Assembly: GCA_963722665.1 (NCBI GenBank)
Contig: CAVRNW010000022.1
Coordinates: 1-64,000, forward strand
DNA: 64,000 bases
Direction: 5' to 3'
Source: Site-B1 sp963722665
GTDB taxonomy: Bacteria; Bacteroidota; Bacteroidia; Flavobacteriales; Flavobacteriaceae
The notes below the pieces were generated by a model. The model was not told where the DNA came from and made no database searches. It saw only the letters and a program-made list of their open reading frames with translations. A program made the translations under genes and the position numbers. Shown piece after piece: positions 19,098-28,567 of this stretch (the stretch's first letter is position 1; each line of letters starts with the position of its first letter).

Positions 19098-19684
19098 AAT
19101 TAAAATATTCAGATGGACAAACTCCTCTGGATGAAGAAGAAAAAGAAGGTCTGAAGATCAGATCGGTCACGACACAGCAAGAATTGGATGAATTTGAGCA
19201 ATTGAATATTGAAAAGGCTATTGAATGGACCATCCACAACAATTTGAAACCCGAAAAAATACTGACGGAAAAATTCATAAAAGATTCACATAAAAAGATG
19301 TTTGGAGATGTTTGGCAATGGGGGGGTGAGTTTAGAAAGTCTGATAAAAACCTTGGAATACATTGGCCTCAAATTTCAATAGAACTAAAGAAATTATTAG
19401 ATGACACCCAATTTTGGATAGAAAACAATACCTATTCACCGGAAGAAATTTCAATCAGATTTAAACACAGGCTTGTAGCAATTCACTGTTTTCCCAATGG
19501 GAATGGAAGGCATTCAAGATTGATGGCAGATATTATCATGGAGTCTGTTTTTGGGCAAGACAGCTTTTCCTGGCATCGATCAAATATGGTTAAGGCCGAT
19601 GAAACAAGAAAAAAATACATATCAACATTAAAGGAAGCCGACAATGGAAATATCAAGCCCCTTATAGAATTTGCCAAAACTTAA
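19088..19684 (+). CDS. Mobile mystery protein B (Fic domain)
   Basis: The protein has 198 residues. The Fic motif is HCFPNGNGRHSR (His133 to Arg144), with Asn in place of the usual Asp/Glu before GNGR. The Fic core begins with FIKDSHKKMFGDVWQWGGEFR. Fic enzymes transfer AMP or related groups from nucleotides to proteins. I see no (S/T)xxxE(G/N) inhibitory helix in this protein, so control may come from partner A. Its target is unknown. Confidence 0.85.
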   Translation: MGLELKYSDGQTPLDEEEKEGLKIRSVTTQQELDEFEQLNIEKAIEWTIHNNLKPEKILTEKFIKDSHKKMFGDVWQWGGEFRKSDKNLGIHWPQISIELKKLLDDTQFWIENNTYSPEEISIRFKHRLVAIHCFPNGNGRHSRLMADIIMESVFGQDSFSWHRSNMVKADETRKKYISTLKEADNGNIKPLIEFAKT

Positions 19685-19689
19685 AACTA

Positions 19690-19800
19690 AAATCGGACTT
19701 CGGATTGATGATTGAGGAATTACTCCCGATAGTTATGGGGATTACGATTTACGATTTACGATTTTGGATTTTGTAACTGAAGACTGCCGACTGAAGACTG
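19690..19800. repeat. Heptamer repeat array 2
   Basis: Units of 7 bp such as GATTGAT, GATTTAC, GACTGCC and GACTGAA follow mystery protein B. This array is shorter and less regular than the others. Confidence 0.7.
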
Positions 19801-19903
19801 ATCTAAAGTCAGTTTTTATTTAGTAATTTAGTTGCCGAAACACACAAGGCGCAACATAATTAGTCACATGTACGTTGTTCTTCTTTAATCAATAATTACA
19901 GGA

Positions 19904-21061
19904 ATGTTAAAATCTTATTCCCCGTCACCAATAAATAAAACTATAAACTTCCCGGGCTTCCGGGGCTTAAACCTTTGGATCCTATTTTTAACTCTGATTT
20001 TGAATAGTTGTTCTGATGATAACCCATCACCAGATCCTGTGCCACCTGTAATAACGGACATTTCTGTAACATCATCTGAAAGTTTAATTATTTGGATTGA
20101 CAATAATGACCTGACACAAAAATTGGAAAGTGCTTTGATCTTCAATTATGGGACTGCCCTTGAAAGTGAGATTGAAAAAACAGAAACATTTGCTTCAGAC
20201 TCATCTCAAGTTATCGTAACCATAGCTTTTAAAGAAGCATTCCAAGACGATTACATCGACTCAAATACATCAAATAATTCAGTTACCATTTCACTTGAAA
20301 AAGAGGTTGTCACTGGAGCAGCGGTCCAACTAAATGCCGATGGACCCGGAAATACGTATGAATTGATTACTTCGGTACTGGCCCCGGGATTTGATCCTAT
20401 TGAAGTACCGGATTGCAGTCATCCGGAATTTGGAGATCATATTGATGAGCTTTTTGACAGCGAATTAAACACCAATGTGTTTCGATTCTATATCCATGTA
20501 GATCCTGACAACGACAGATGTATCAATTTTGACAGACAGCGTAATGAGATTAAAACATACGACCAATCACCGGATAATTTATTGGGTATAGAAAATGAAA
20601 CAGTCGTCTATAAATGGAAATTTAAATTGCCGGCTGGTTTTCAATCATCACCAAATTTCACGCATATACATCAATTAAAATCGGTTGGCGGGTCATTTGA
20701 GAGTATGCCTATGTATACTCTGACAACAAGAAAAAGCAGTCCGGACAGACTTGAATTACGCTATGCCGAAACAGACACCCAGGTGACATTGGCACAAACA
20801 GAAATAGCTCCTTTAATTGATGTATGGATGGAAGTAACAGAAACTATCACCTATGGTGTCTCCGGCTCCTATGATATAAACATAAAACGAGTCAGTGATA
20901 ATTCTGTTTTGTTTGAATATTCGAATAACGCCATTATTAACTGGAGACCGAACGCTGATTTTGTAAGACCAAAATGGGGAATTTACAGGAGTTTATTAAA
21001 TGCGCAGGATCTTAGAGATGAAGCCCTGTTATTTGCAAACTTTAGTATTGAGGAATTATAA
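19904..21061 (+). CDS. Polysaccharide-lyase-like secreted lipoprotein
   Basis: The protein has 385 residues. A signal ending ILNSC is followed by a Pro-rich linker and an N-terminal beta domain (to about residue 135). A jelly-roll-like C-terminal domain then has RQRNEIKTYDQSP, VYKWKFKLPAGFQSSPNFTHIHQLKSVGG, MPMYTLTTRKSSPDRLELRYAE, IDVWMEVTETITYG and RPKWGIYRS. The R-x-E-K, H-x-H-Q-x-K and W-x-x-Y/G-I-Y pattern is that of concanavalin-like polysaccharide lyases such as heparinase I-like and PL7/PL20-type enzymes. The start is uncertain because the first 25 residues before the hydrophobic stretch are long for a signal. Substrate unknown. It is flanked by heptamer arrays on both sides. Confidence 0.55.
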   Translation: MLKSYSPSPINKTINFPGFRGLNLWILFLTLILNSCSDDNPSPDPVPPVITDISVTSSESLIIWIDNNDLTQKLESALIFNYGTALESEIEKTETFASDSSQVIVTIAFKEAFQDDYIDSNTSNNSVTISLEKEVVTGAAVQLNADGPGNTYELITSVLAPGFDPIEVPDCSHPEFGDHIDELFDSELNTNVFRFYIHVDPDNDRCINFDRQRNEIKTYDQSPDNLLGIENETVVYKWKFKLPAGFQSSPNFTHIHQLKSVGGSFESMPMYTLTTRKSSPDRLELRYAETDTQVTLAQTEIAPLIDVWMEVTETITYGVSGSYDINIKRVSDNSVLFEYSNNAIINWRPNADFVRPKWGIYRSLLNAQDLRDEALLFANFSIEEL

Positions 21062-21067
21062 GCCTAA

Positions 21068-21347
21068 TTTAGGATTGATGATTGATGAATGATGATTGAG
21101 GATTGAATTACGAGTTACGAGTTACGATTTACGATTTACGAGTTTGTGACCTGGGACTAAAGACTGTAGACTGTGAACTTAAGACTGATGATTGATGATT
21201 GTGGATTGAGGAATTACGAGTTACGATTTACGATTTAGAGTTTGTGACCTGGGACTAAAGACTAAAGACTGTAGACTGTGAACTTAAGACTGATGATTGA
21301 TGATTGATGATTGATGATTGACGAATTACGAATTACGAATTTGGGAT
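21068..21347. repeat. Heptamer repeat array 3 with higher-order units
   Basis: The 7-bp phase runs through the stretch with words GATTGAT, GAGTTAC, GATTTAC, GACTAAA, GACTGTA and GACTGTG. A larger block beginning GAGTTTGTGACCTGGGACTA occurs twice (about 21140 and 21238). A degenerate third copy is in array 4. Confidence 0.85.
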
Positions 21348-21355
21348 TATCTTTT

Positions 21356-22483
21356 TCAATCTTTGTTAAATAATTCCATATAGCTTTTGAATACATACTT
21401 CTTGTTCCGATGTGTTCCTTTTATTTCTTTAATAACTCCTAATTCAGAAAGGTCATTTAACAATCTGTATGAAGAGGCAAGTGACTTACCTGTAATATCT
21501 TGTATTACCCCTACATCCAAAATAGGGTTGGAATACAAGTGCTGCAGTATTTTTTGAGCATCTACTTTTCTGCTACCTAATTCTGATAATGTAATATCCA
21601 TGCTCTTTTGAAGCTGCAAAATATTATCGAAAGTTTTAACGCCATGTTGAGCTGTTTCTATAACTCCAGTTAAAAAGAACTTGAACCATTGAGCGATGTC
21701 ATGATGTGTTCTTGCTCGCATTAAATTATCATAATACAAGGTCCTGTTTTTTTCAAAAAAGTCAGACAAATACAAAATAGGCTGTTTGAGAATGCCTTTA
21801 CTCACTAAATACAAAGTGATAAGCAATCTGCCAACTCTGCCATTACCATCCAGGAAAGGATGTATGGTTTCAAACTGGTAATGGATCAGTGCTATTTTTA
21901 ATAAATCCGGCATAGCATTTAATTCATCATTGGCAAATTTTTCCAGATCAGACATGAGATCATTAATTGTGGTATGAACGGGAGGTACAAAAACGGCATC
22001 ATTTATAGAGGCTCCTCCAATCCAGTTTTGACTTGTTCTATAGGCTCCGGGTAACTTTTGCGCACCTCTGGCCCCTTGTAGTAGTATCTTATGAGTCTGC
22101 TTAATAAGCCTGGACGAAAACGGGAGTGTATGAAGCATTATTACAGCTTCGTTCATTGCTGAAATATAATTTTGTACTTCAACCCAGTCATCCCGCTTTT
22201 CTGATGTTATATCATTTTTATCCAAAAAGGCTTCCTCTATATTGGTCTGTGTTCCCTCTATTTTTGAGGACTGAGTAGCTTCCTTGGCAATATGCATCCT
22301 AACGAATAGGTCTATGTTGACATATTCGGAATACATGTCCAAACGCCCTAACTGTCTGTCGGCCTTACTTAAAAGACTTATGACCTGCATATCGTCCACC
22401 TGCCAGTCCCTGTTAATAAATTCAGGCTGGAAACTTTTATAATACCCTTGGCTTTTATACTGGCCTGAATTAAAATTTCTCAT
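21356..22483 (-). CDS. Fic family protein, class II, with C-terminal HTH
   Basis: The protein has 375 residues. The inhibitory helix motif SSKIEG (residues 72-77, pattern S/TxxxEG) lies before the Fic core, making it a class II self-inhibited enzyme. The active-site motif is HPFLDGNGRVGR (208-219), complete. The last 80 residues (SRKVDAQKILQHLYSNPILDVGVIQDITGKSLASSYRLLNDLSELGVI) form a winged-helix domain. Probable activity is AMPylation of a protein target. A group of TTCTCA/TGAGAA half-sites lies upstream, suggesting autoregulation. It is monocistronic. Confidence 0.88.
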   Translation of the reverse strand: MRNFNSGQYKSQGYYKSFQPEFINRDWQVDDMQVISLLSKADRQLGRLDMYSEYVNIDLFVRMHIAKEATQSSKIEGTQTNIEEAFLDKNDITSEKRDDWVEVQNYISAMNEAVIMLHTLPFSSRLIKQTHKILLQGARGAQKLPGAYRTSQNWIGGASINDAVFVPPVHTTINDLMSDLEKFANDELNAMPDLLKIALIHYQFETIHPFLDGNGRVGRLLITLYLVSKGILKQPILYLSDFFEKNRTLYYDNLMRARTHHDIAQWFKFFLTGVIETAQHGVKTFDNILQLQKSMDITLSELGSRKVDAQKILQHLYSNPILDVGVIQDITGKSLASSYRLLNDLSELGVIKEIKGTHRNKKYVFKSYMELFNKD

Positions 22484-22510
22484 TGAAAGCTGATAATAAT
22501 TTGTTTTATT

Positions 22511-22596
22511 TTCTCAAATATAACACTTTTTTGAGAATATGAAGTATTTCACTCTCTTAATGTGTCCTTTTTTGAGAATATCTAAATTGGAGTTCT
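22511..22596 (-). promoter_or_regulatory. TTCTCA/TGAGAA half-site cluster upstream of fic
   Basis: Half-sites are TTCTCA at 22511, TGAGAA at 22532 and 22571, and TTCTCA at 22591. The 22511/22532 and 22571/22591 pairs are inverted. TTTTTTGAGAATAT is repeated directly. They lie 28-113 bp before the start codon and are likely bound by the HTH domain of the Fic protein. Confidence 0.55.
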
Positions 22597-22675
22597 CATA
22601 TTCCATAAAGGTCAGGCAAGCCCCTTTGAAATCAAATTAGTTAGAGTCATTGAATTCAATTCCTAGCCGCAATAG

Positions 22676-22880
22676 AATTGAGGAATTACGAGTTACGATT
22701 TACGATTTACGAGTTTACGAGTTGTGACTGGGACTAAAGACTGTAGACTGTGAACTTAAGACTGATGATTGATGATTGATGATTGATGATTGAGGATTGA
22801 GGATTGAGGAATTACGAGTTACGATTTACGAGTTACGAGTTACGAGTTACGATTTACGAGTTTGGAATTTGGAATTTGTG
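22676..22880. repeat. Heptamer repeat array 4
   Basis: The same 7-bp words continue: GAATTAC, GAGTTAC, GATTTAC, GACTGTA, then GATTGAT four times and GATTGAG three times, ending GAATTTG GAATTTG. It separates the Fic gene from glpF. Confidence 0.85.
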
Positions 22881-22974
22881 GAGGTAACTGGATTCATTTT
22901 TTTGCAGGTAAAGAAATGGGCCAAATGCGGTGGGCTTTAAAATGAAAAGTCTAACTTATTATACTGCAAACCAT

Positions 22975-23703
22975 TTAAGTTAATAATAGCATTAATAAAG
23001 CAGCAAGTGAAGCTCCAACAATAGGGCCTACTATAGGAATCCAGGAATAACTCCAATCGCTGGACGCTTTATCTTTTATAGGAAGAATTGCATGAATAAT
23101 TCTCGGGCCTAAATCCCTTGCAGGGTTAATGGCATAGCCAGTTGTGCCCCCTAGTGACAAACCGATAGCCCAAACTAAAAATGCAACAGGCAAAGCCCCT
23201 AAAGAACCTAAACCAATGACTGTTTCTGTATCGGTAATCATAGCATTTGTAAAGTATAGAATTGTAAATATCAACACAAAAGTACCGATTGCTTCACCAA
23301 AGAAGTTAAAAAATAAATTTCTAATGGCGGGTGCGGTACAAAAAACGGCTTTTTTAGCATCGCCATCTTCCGTAGCATCAAAATGAGGTTTATAAAACAG
23401 CCAAACCGTTACGGCCCCCAACATAGCGCCAATCATTTGCCCTAGAATATAAACAGGCACCGATTCCCATGGAAATTTACCTGCAATAGCAAGACTTATG
23501 CTCACAGCTGGATTGATATGCGCACCACTATAAGGCCCCGCAACTACCACCGCAACATACACTGCCAATGCCCAACCCGTGGTAATAACTATCCATCCGC
23601 CGTTATGACCTATGGTTTTATTTAGTACAACATTCGCGACTACACCACCACCCAATAATATAAGTATGGCTGTGCCTATGATTTCTGAAATAAAAGGTGT
23701 CAT
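22975..23703 (-). CDS. glpF: Glycerol facilitator (MIP family)
   Basis: The protein has 242 residues and six membrane helices. The two pore motifs are HINPAVS (Asn64-Ala66) and AINPARDLGPR near residue 195. The Asp after NPAR and the downstream location to glpK mark it as an aquaglyceroporin. It imports glycerol by facilitated diffusion across the inner membrane. It is 19 bp after glpK and is the last gene of the block. Confidence 0.93.
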   Translation of the reverse strand: MTPFISEIIGTAILILLGGGVVANVVLNKTIGHNGGWIVITTGWALAVYVAVVVAGPYSGAHINPAVSISLAIAGKFPWESVPVYILGQMIGAMLGAVTVWLFYKPHFDATEDGDAKKAVFCTAPAIRNLFFNFFGEAIGTFVLIFTILYFTNAMITDTETVIGLGSLGALPVAFLVWAIGLSLGGTTGYAINPARDLGPRIIHAILPIKDKASSDWSYSWIPIVGPIVGASLAALLMLLLT

Positions 23704-23722
23704 ATTTTTTTATTTAGTTGGT

Positions 23723-25216
23723 TTAGTTTTTTGCCCAGTATTCCAATGCATCTATAGCTCTGTACCAGCCCTTGATCTCTTTTTTGATCGACTTTCTTTC
23801 TGAAGTTGGATTGAATTTTTTATCGGCTTCCCATATACCTTGGATTTCCTCTGCATTTTTCCAATATCCAACAGCCAGTCCTGCCAAAAATGCGGCACCC
23901 ATCGCGGTAGTCTCTACAACTTTAGGACGAACGGTGGTTGTATTTAATACATCGGCTTGAAATTGCATAAGCATATTATTTACCGTGGCGCCTCCATCTA
24001 CACGTAGTTCCTTAATAGATATCCCGGAATCGGCTTCCATTGCTTTTAAAACATCCATGGTTTGATATGCAATAGATTCTAACGCAGCCCGCGCAATATG
24101 AGCATCTGTACTACCTCTGGTCAATCCAAATATAGTACCCTGCGCCTGTTGATTCCAGTGTGGCGCGCCTAAACCGGCGAATGCAGGTACAAAATAAACG
24201 CCTTCTGCACTATCAACAGAACTAGCCAGTTTTTCAACATCAGCCGAGGTTCTGATAATTTTTAAACTATCTCTTAACCATTGCACAACGGCACCAGCAA
24301 CAAAAATACTGCCTTCCAATGCGTATTGGGTTTTGCCGTTTATTTTCCATGCCACCGTTGTCAACAGATTATTTTTAGAAACGATGGGTTTTTCTCCAAT
24401 ATTCATCAACATAAAACAACCTGTGCCATAAGTATTTTTAACCATGCCCGGTTTCGTGCACATTTGCCCGAACAATGCGGCCTGCTGATCTCCGGCTATT
24501 CCTGAAATAGGGATTTTAGTATCAAAAAAAGATGACTTCGTGTGACCATATACTTCACTGGACTGCCTTACTTCCGGCAACATACTCTTTGGAATGTTAA
24601 ATAATTCCAATAATTCTTGATCCCAATCCATTGTATTAATATTGAAAAGCAATGTTCTTGATGCATTAGTAACATCTGTAACATGCTGGTCGCCTTTTGT
24701 AAAATTCCATATTAGCCAAGAATCAATGGTCCCCATCAACAATTCTCCAGATTCAGCTCTTTTTCTTGCACCTTTTACGTTATCCAATATCCATTTTACT
24801 TTGGTCCCAGAGAAATATGAATCAATTACAAGCCCTGTTTTTTCTCTAATAAAATTACTCTTGCCTTGTTTTTTGAGCTCGTCGCAAAATGCCGATGTTC
24901 TTTTATCCTGCCATACAATGGCATTATAAACAGGTCTGCCTGTTTTTTTATCCCAAACCACAACGGTCTCACGCTGGTTTGTAATACCTATGGCCGCTAT
25001 GTTTTCAGCATTTAAGTTTTTACTTGTAACAGCTTCTGCTGCAACACCCGCCTGGGTGGACCAAATTTCGTTTGGGTCGTGTTCTACCCATCCAGGTTTC
25101 GGAAAATATTGAGTAAACTCTTTTTGTGCTACTGAAACAATGCGTCCCTTTTTATCGAAAACAATCGCTCTTGAACTTGTCGTTCCCTGGTCTAAGGATA
25201 GTATATATTTTTCCAT
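23723..25216 (-). CDS. glpK: Glycerol kinase
   Basis: The protein has 497 residues, the usual length. Recognisable blocks are SLDQGTTSSRAIVFD, ITNQRETVVVWDKKTG, IVWQDKRTS, GTIDSWLIWN, SGIAGDQQAALFGQ, KNTYGTGCFML, FVPAFAGLGAPHW and DGGATVNNMLMQFQAD. It phosphorylates glycerol to glycerol-3-phosphate with ATP. It lies 22 bp after glpD. Confidence 0.95.
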   Translation of the reverse strand: MEKYILSLDQGTTSSRAIVFDKKGRIVSVAQKEFTQYFPKPGWVEHDPNEIWSTQAGVAAEAVTSKNLNAENIAAIGITNQRETVVVWDKKTGRPVYNAIVWQDKRTSAFCDELKKQGKSNFIREKTGLVIDSYFSGTKVKWILDNVKGARKRAESGELLMGTIDSWLIWNFTKGDQHVTDVTNASRTLLFNINTMDWDQELLELFNIPKSMLPEVRQSSEVYGHTKSSFFDTKIPISGIAGDQQAALFGQMCTKPGMVKNTYGTGCFMLMNIGEKPIVSKNNLLTTVAWKINGKTQYALEGSIFVAGAVVQWLRDSLKIIRTSADVEKLASSVDSAEGVYFVPAFAGLGAPHWNQQAQGTIFGLTRGSTDAHIARAALESIAYQTMDVLKAMEADSGISIKELRVDGGATVNNMLMQFQADVLNTTTVRPKVVETTAMGAAFLAGLAVGYWKNAEEIQGIWEADKKFNPTSERKSIKKEIKGWYRAIDALEYWAKN

Positions 25217-25238
25217 GTTTTCAAATAGTTTAATAAAT

Positions 25239-26822
25239 TTAATTTTGAATGCAATATTGACTTGCCAGTGCTATAAATTCAGAAATTTGTTCTTTTTGCC
25301 ATTCTTCATCCTTATTTAATTCTTTTGCTAATATTGTTGCCACAGCTGGCGCTATTTCTATGGCTGCCTTTGCATCTAAAAACAAAATTCTTACCCGTCT
25401 TGCCAATACGTCTTCTATAGTTCGAGCCATTTCGCTTCTCACGGCCCAAACAACTTCTGCCTTTGTAAATTCCAAACGTTGATGCAATTTTTCACCTAAA
25501 TCAGGAGCATCCTTAATAAGTTGTTCTATAGCTTTCTGGTCGCTACCGTAAATATATAAATAACTGGATTCAAGGGAAACACCGTTGGCGCCGTGAATTA
25601 GCAAATCTTTTGTCTTGCAAGGTTTGTCTTGCAACATTCCTAATTCAATTGCTTTATTAACTGTATCCTGTGCCATGCGTCTATAAGTCGTCCATTTTCC
25701 ACCCGTAATAGTGATCAATCCAGAATGTGACACCATAATTTTATGACTTCTGGAAATTTCTTTAGTTTTTTCTGACTTGTCTTTTGGTGCCGCAAGTGGT
25801 CTTAAACCAACAAATATGCTTAGCACATCCTCTTTACTTACATTTATATTGAGGTATTTATTTGTCGTTGATAAAATAAATCCAATCTCCTCATCCAGAG
25901 GTCTAGGCTCTAAACTATGGCTTTCAATCAAAGTATCCGTGGTTCCCACCACCACTCTATTGTGCCATGGGACTAAAAACAACACACGACCATCATCTGT
26001 TTTTGGTATCATTATAGCATCTTTTCCGGGTAAAAAGGAATTATCCAAAACCAAATGAATCCCTTGACTGGGGCGAATAATATTTTTGGCTTCTGCATTA
26101 TCCATTTGCAGGATGTCATCTGTAAAAACACCTGTAGCATTTATTACAACTTTAGCATTTAAACTATAAGATTTATTGGTCTCGGCATCTCGTGCTACAA
26201 CACCATGTATATTTCCTTCATCGTTTTTTATTAGTTGTTCAACTTTGAAGTGATTTAAAACAGTAGCTCCTTTTTCTATACAAGTTTGGGCTATGTTTAC
26301 GGCCAATCTGGAGTCGTCAAACTGTCCGTCATGATAAACAACACCTCCCTTCAAACTTTTATTTTTAATGGTCTTTAATCTGGAGAGCGTTTCTTTTTTA
26401 GTGATACGTATAGATTTGCCAAAACTTAATTTTCCCGCTAAAACATCATATAACTTAAGTCCGATGGTATATTTTATAGTTTCCCACCAATTGTAATTTG
26501 GGATGATGAAAGATTGATTTCTTGCTAAATGCGATGCATTTTTTAATAGCAATCCTCTTTCATACAAGGCCTCTTTAACCAAATCAATATTTCCTTGAGC
26601 CAAATAACGCACACCCCCATGAAGCAGTTTGGTGCTTCTGCTGGACGTACCTTTTGAAAAATCTACCTGTTCTAACAACAAGGTTTTAAAACCCCTCGTG
26701 GTGCAATCTAATGCAATACCCAAGCCAGTTGCTCCTCCACCAACGACAATGACGTCCCAATTTGAATTTTCTTCTAATTGTTTAATTAATGTTGTCCTGG
26801 AAAAGGAATTTAGTTTTTTCAA
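25239..26822 (-). CDS. glpD: Glycerol-3-phosphate dehydrogenase, FAD-dependent
   Basis: The protein has 527 residues. The FAD-binding loop is VIVVGGGATGLGIALD, then FSKGTSSRSTKLLHGGVRYLAQ, LVPWHNRVVVGTTDT and ITGGKWTTYRRMAQD, and a C-terminal domain typical of the GlpD family. It oxidises glycerol-3-phosphate to dihydroxyacetone phosphate and passes electrons to menaquinone. The start is TTG at 26822, because the next ATG would cut into the FAD domain. It heads glpD-glpK-glpF, 189 bp after the sulfatase gene. Confidence 0.93.
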   Translation of the reverse strand: MKKLNSFSRTTLIKQLEENSNWDVIVVGGGATGLGIALDCTTRGFKTLLLEQVDFSKGTSSRSTKLLHGGVRYLAQGNIDLVKEALYERGLLLKNASHLARNQSFIIPNYNWWETIKYTIGLKLYDVLAGKLSFGKSIRITKKETLSRLKTIKNKSLKGGVVYHDGQFDDSRLAVNIAQTCIEKGATVLNHFKVEQLIKNDEGNIHGVVARDAETNKSYSLNAKVVINATGVFTDDILQMDNAEAKNIIRPSQGIHLVLDNSFLPGKDAIMIPKTDDGRVLFLVPWHNRVVVGTTDTLIESHSLEPRPLDEEIGFILSTTNKYLNINVSKEDVLSIFVGLRPLAAPKDKSEKTKEISRSHKIMVSHSGLITITGGKWTTYRRMAQDTVNKAIELGMLQDKPCKTKDLLIHGANGVSLESSYLYIYGSDQKAIEQLIKDAPDLGEKLHQRLEFTKAEVVWAVRSEMARTIEDVLARRVRILFLDAKAAIEIAPAVATILAKELNKDEEWQKEQISEFIALASQYCIQN

Positions 26823-27011
26823 TTATTCTTATTTGTTAATATTTGCTAACGTAATTTATAAACTTTTACAAATTATGTATTTATATTTTAAGAAGTGATT
26901 CTTTCAAATTATTTAGAAGCCAATAATGAATTGCCCCATATCAACAATTTATTGTAATTTTTATACTAACATACGACAGATGGATTTAACCAAATAAATT
27001 ATCCCCCAATT

Positions 27012-28490
27012 TTAATAGTTTCCAATATTAGCATTGCACCAGTCTTGATACGCTGTTTCCAATTCTTTTACTTTTTCCGGATACTGAATTGACAAATCGA
27101 TTCTTTCTCCGGAATCCTCCTTCAAATTAAATAATTTAAGAGAAGCATCATCTCTAATAGGTTTTATATACAAATTACTAGGTCTGCTTTTCCAATGGTC
27201 TTCCTTAGCGTTGGTTAATTTCCAATCACCCTTACGAACAGCCCAATTCTTTTGCCATTTCCAAACTAACAATCGATCCTTAACAGGTTGTAATAAATCC
27301 ACACCATCAATGGTGTTATCATTCAATTTTAGTCCAGCTGCAGTTGCAATAGTTGGTAAAATATCGGTTGCAGATACATAATCCGTAAACACCTGATTTT
27401 CTTGAATTTTATCTGGCCAACTGATGGCCATTGGCACACGAATTCCGCCTTCCCAAAGCGAATATTTACCTCCGGTAAGTGGACTGTTATTTGCCCCGGT
27501 AAGTGGAGAGCCACCATTATCTGAAATAAATATAATTAGCGTTTCTTTTTCTAAGTTTTCATTTTTAATGGTCTCTAAAACCTTTCCGATATTATCATCT
27601 AAACAATTCAAATTTGCCAAATAATAGTTACGTAAATCAGTATCTTGAATAGCTCCTAATCGGGAATATTTATCATAATATGCCAAATATGTTCCCGCTT
27701 TATGGTTTCCAAAAGCCATCAAACTATCAGGGTCATAATTACTTATAGGTTTTACATTGTATTTATCCAAATATTTTTTGGGCACTTCATGTATTAGGTG
27801 ATGCACCGAGTTATAAGCTAATGTCAAGAAAAACGGTTTTTCCTTTGGTCTTCTAATATATTGAATGGCTTCATCAGTCAATATATCTGTTAGATAGCCT
27901 TCACTATAACTTTTCTCACCTTTATTATACATTAGTGGCCCTAAAACCGCACTTGTTCCGTTAGGGTCTGGTGTTTTATCTTTTATTTCTTTTGAAAGCA
28001 ACCAATAATCATGGGCATGGGCACTAAACCCTAAAAACTCATCATAGCCATGTTCCAATGGATATTCCCTAACATCATATTTATGAAAATTCTTCCCCAG
28101 ATCATTTTTCCCAATTCGTGCAGTAGTGTAACCAGCATCTTTTAAGTATTCTGCTATGGTTTTAACTGAATCCGGTAATCCAGGACCCCAACTCGCTTTT
28201 TTATCCCATCGAAATTGATTTTTCCCTGTCAACATACCTACTCGCGAAGGACTGCAAACAGGGGCGGTTGTATAGGCTTGTGTGAATATCATGCCTGAAT
28301 TTGCCAATTTAGCCATATTGGGAGTTTTGGCTGAAGCATCATGATTTTCAAATGGCTCAAAATCGGCATATCCTTGGTCGTCCACTACTATTAAAAGAAT
28401 ATTTGGCATTTTGTCAATCTTATCGGGTTGCTCTGCATTCTTACAAGACAACAATCCAAAAAATATGGACATAATGAGAATATATTTCAT
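27012..28490 (-). CDS. Sulfatase lipoprotein (S1 family)
   Basis: The protein has 492 residues from the ATG at 28490. The lipobox is FFGLLSC. PNILLIVVDDQGYADF supplies metal-binding aspartates. The formylglycine motif is CSPSR (Cys79), needing an anaerobic or aerobic maturase not seen here. GYTTARIGKNDLG replaces the common GKWHLG, keeping the Lys. LIIFISDNGG gives later metal ligands. It is secreted and probably surface-exposed, and removes sulfate from a glycan or glycolipid. It follows the EEP gene by 77 bp in the SusCD operon. Confidence 0.9.
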   Translation of the reverse strand: MKYILIMSIFFGLLSCKNAEQPDKIDKMPNILLIVVDDQGYADFEPFENHDASAKTPNMAKLANSGMIFTQAYTTAPVCSPSRVGMLTGKNQFRWDKKASWGPGLPDSVKTIAEYLKDAGYTTARIGKNDLGKNFHKYDVREYPLEHGYDEFLGFSAHAHDYWLLSKEIKDKTPDPNGTSAVLGPLMYNKGEKSYSEGYLTDILTDEAIQYIRRPKEKPFFLTLAYNSVHHLIHEVPKKYLDKYNVKPISNYDPDSLMAFGNHKAGTYLAYYDKYSRLGAIQDTDLRNYYLANLNCLDDNIGKVLETIKNENLEKETLIIFISDNGGSPLTGANNSPLTGGKYSLWEGGIRVPMAISWPDKIQENQVFTDYVSATDILPTIATAAGLKLNDNTIDGVDLLQPVKDRLLVWKWQKNWAVRKGDWKLTNAKEDHWKSRPSNLYIKPIRDDASLKLFNLKEDSGERIDLSIQYPEKVKELETAYQDWCNANIGNY

Positions 28491-28567
28491 ATTAAAATCT
28501 TTAATATTTATCGATATTTTAAATGCTATCATAAGGTTTGGGCTTTCACCAAAATATTTAGTGTTGG

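Noticed and set aside
18400..22880. CRISPR array as an explanation of the heptamer arrays
   Set aside because: The repeats are 7 bp, contiguous, with no unique spacers, and there are no cas genes.
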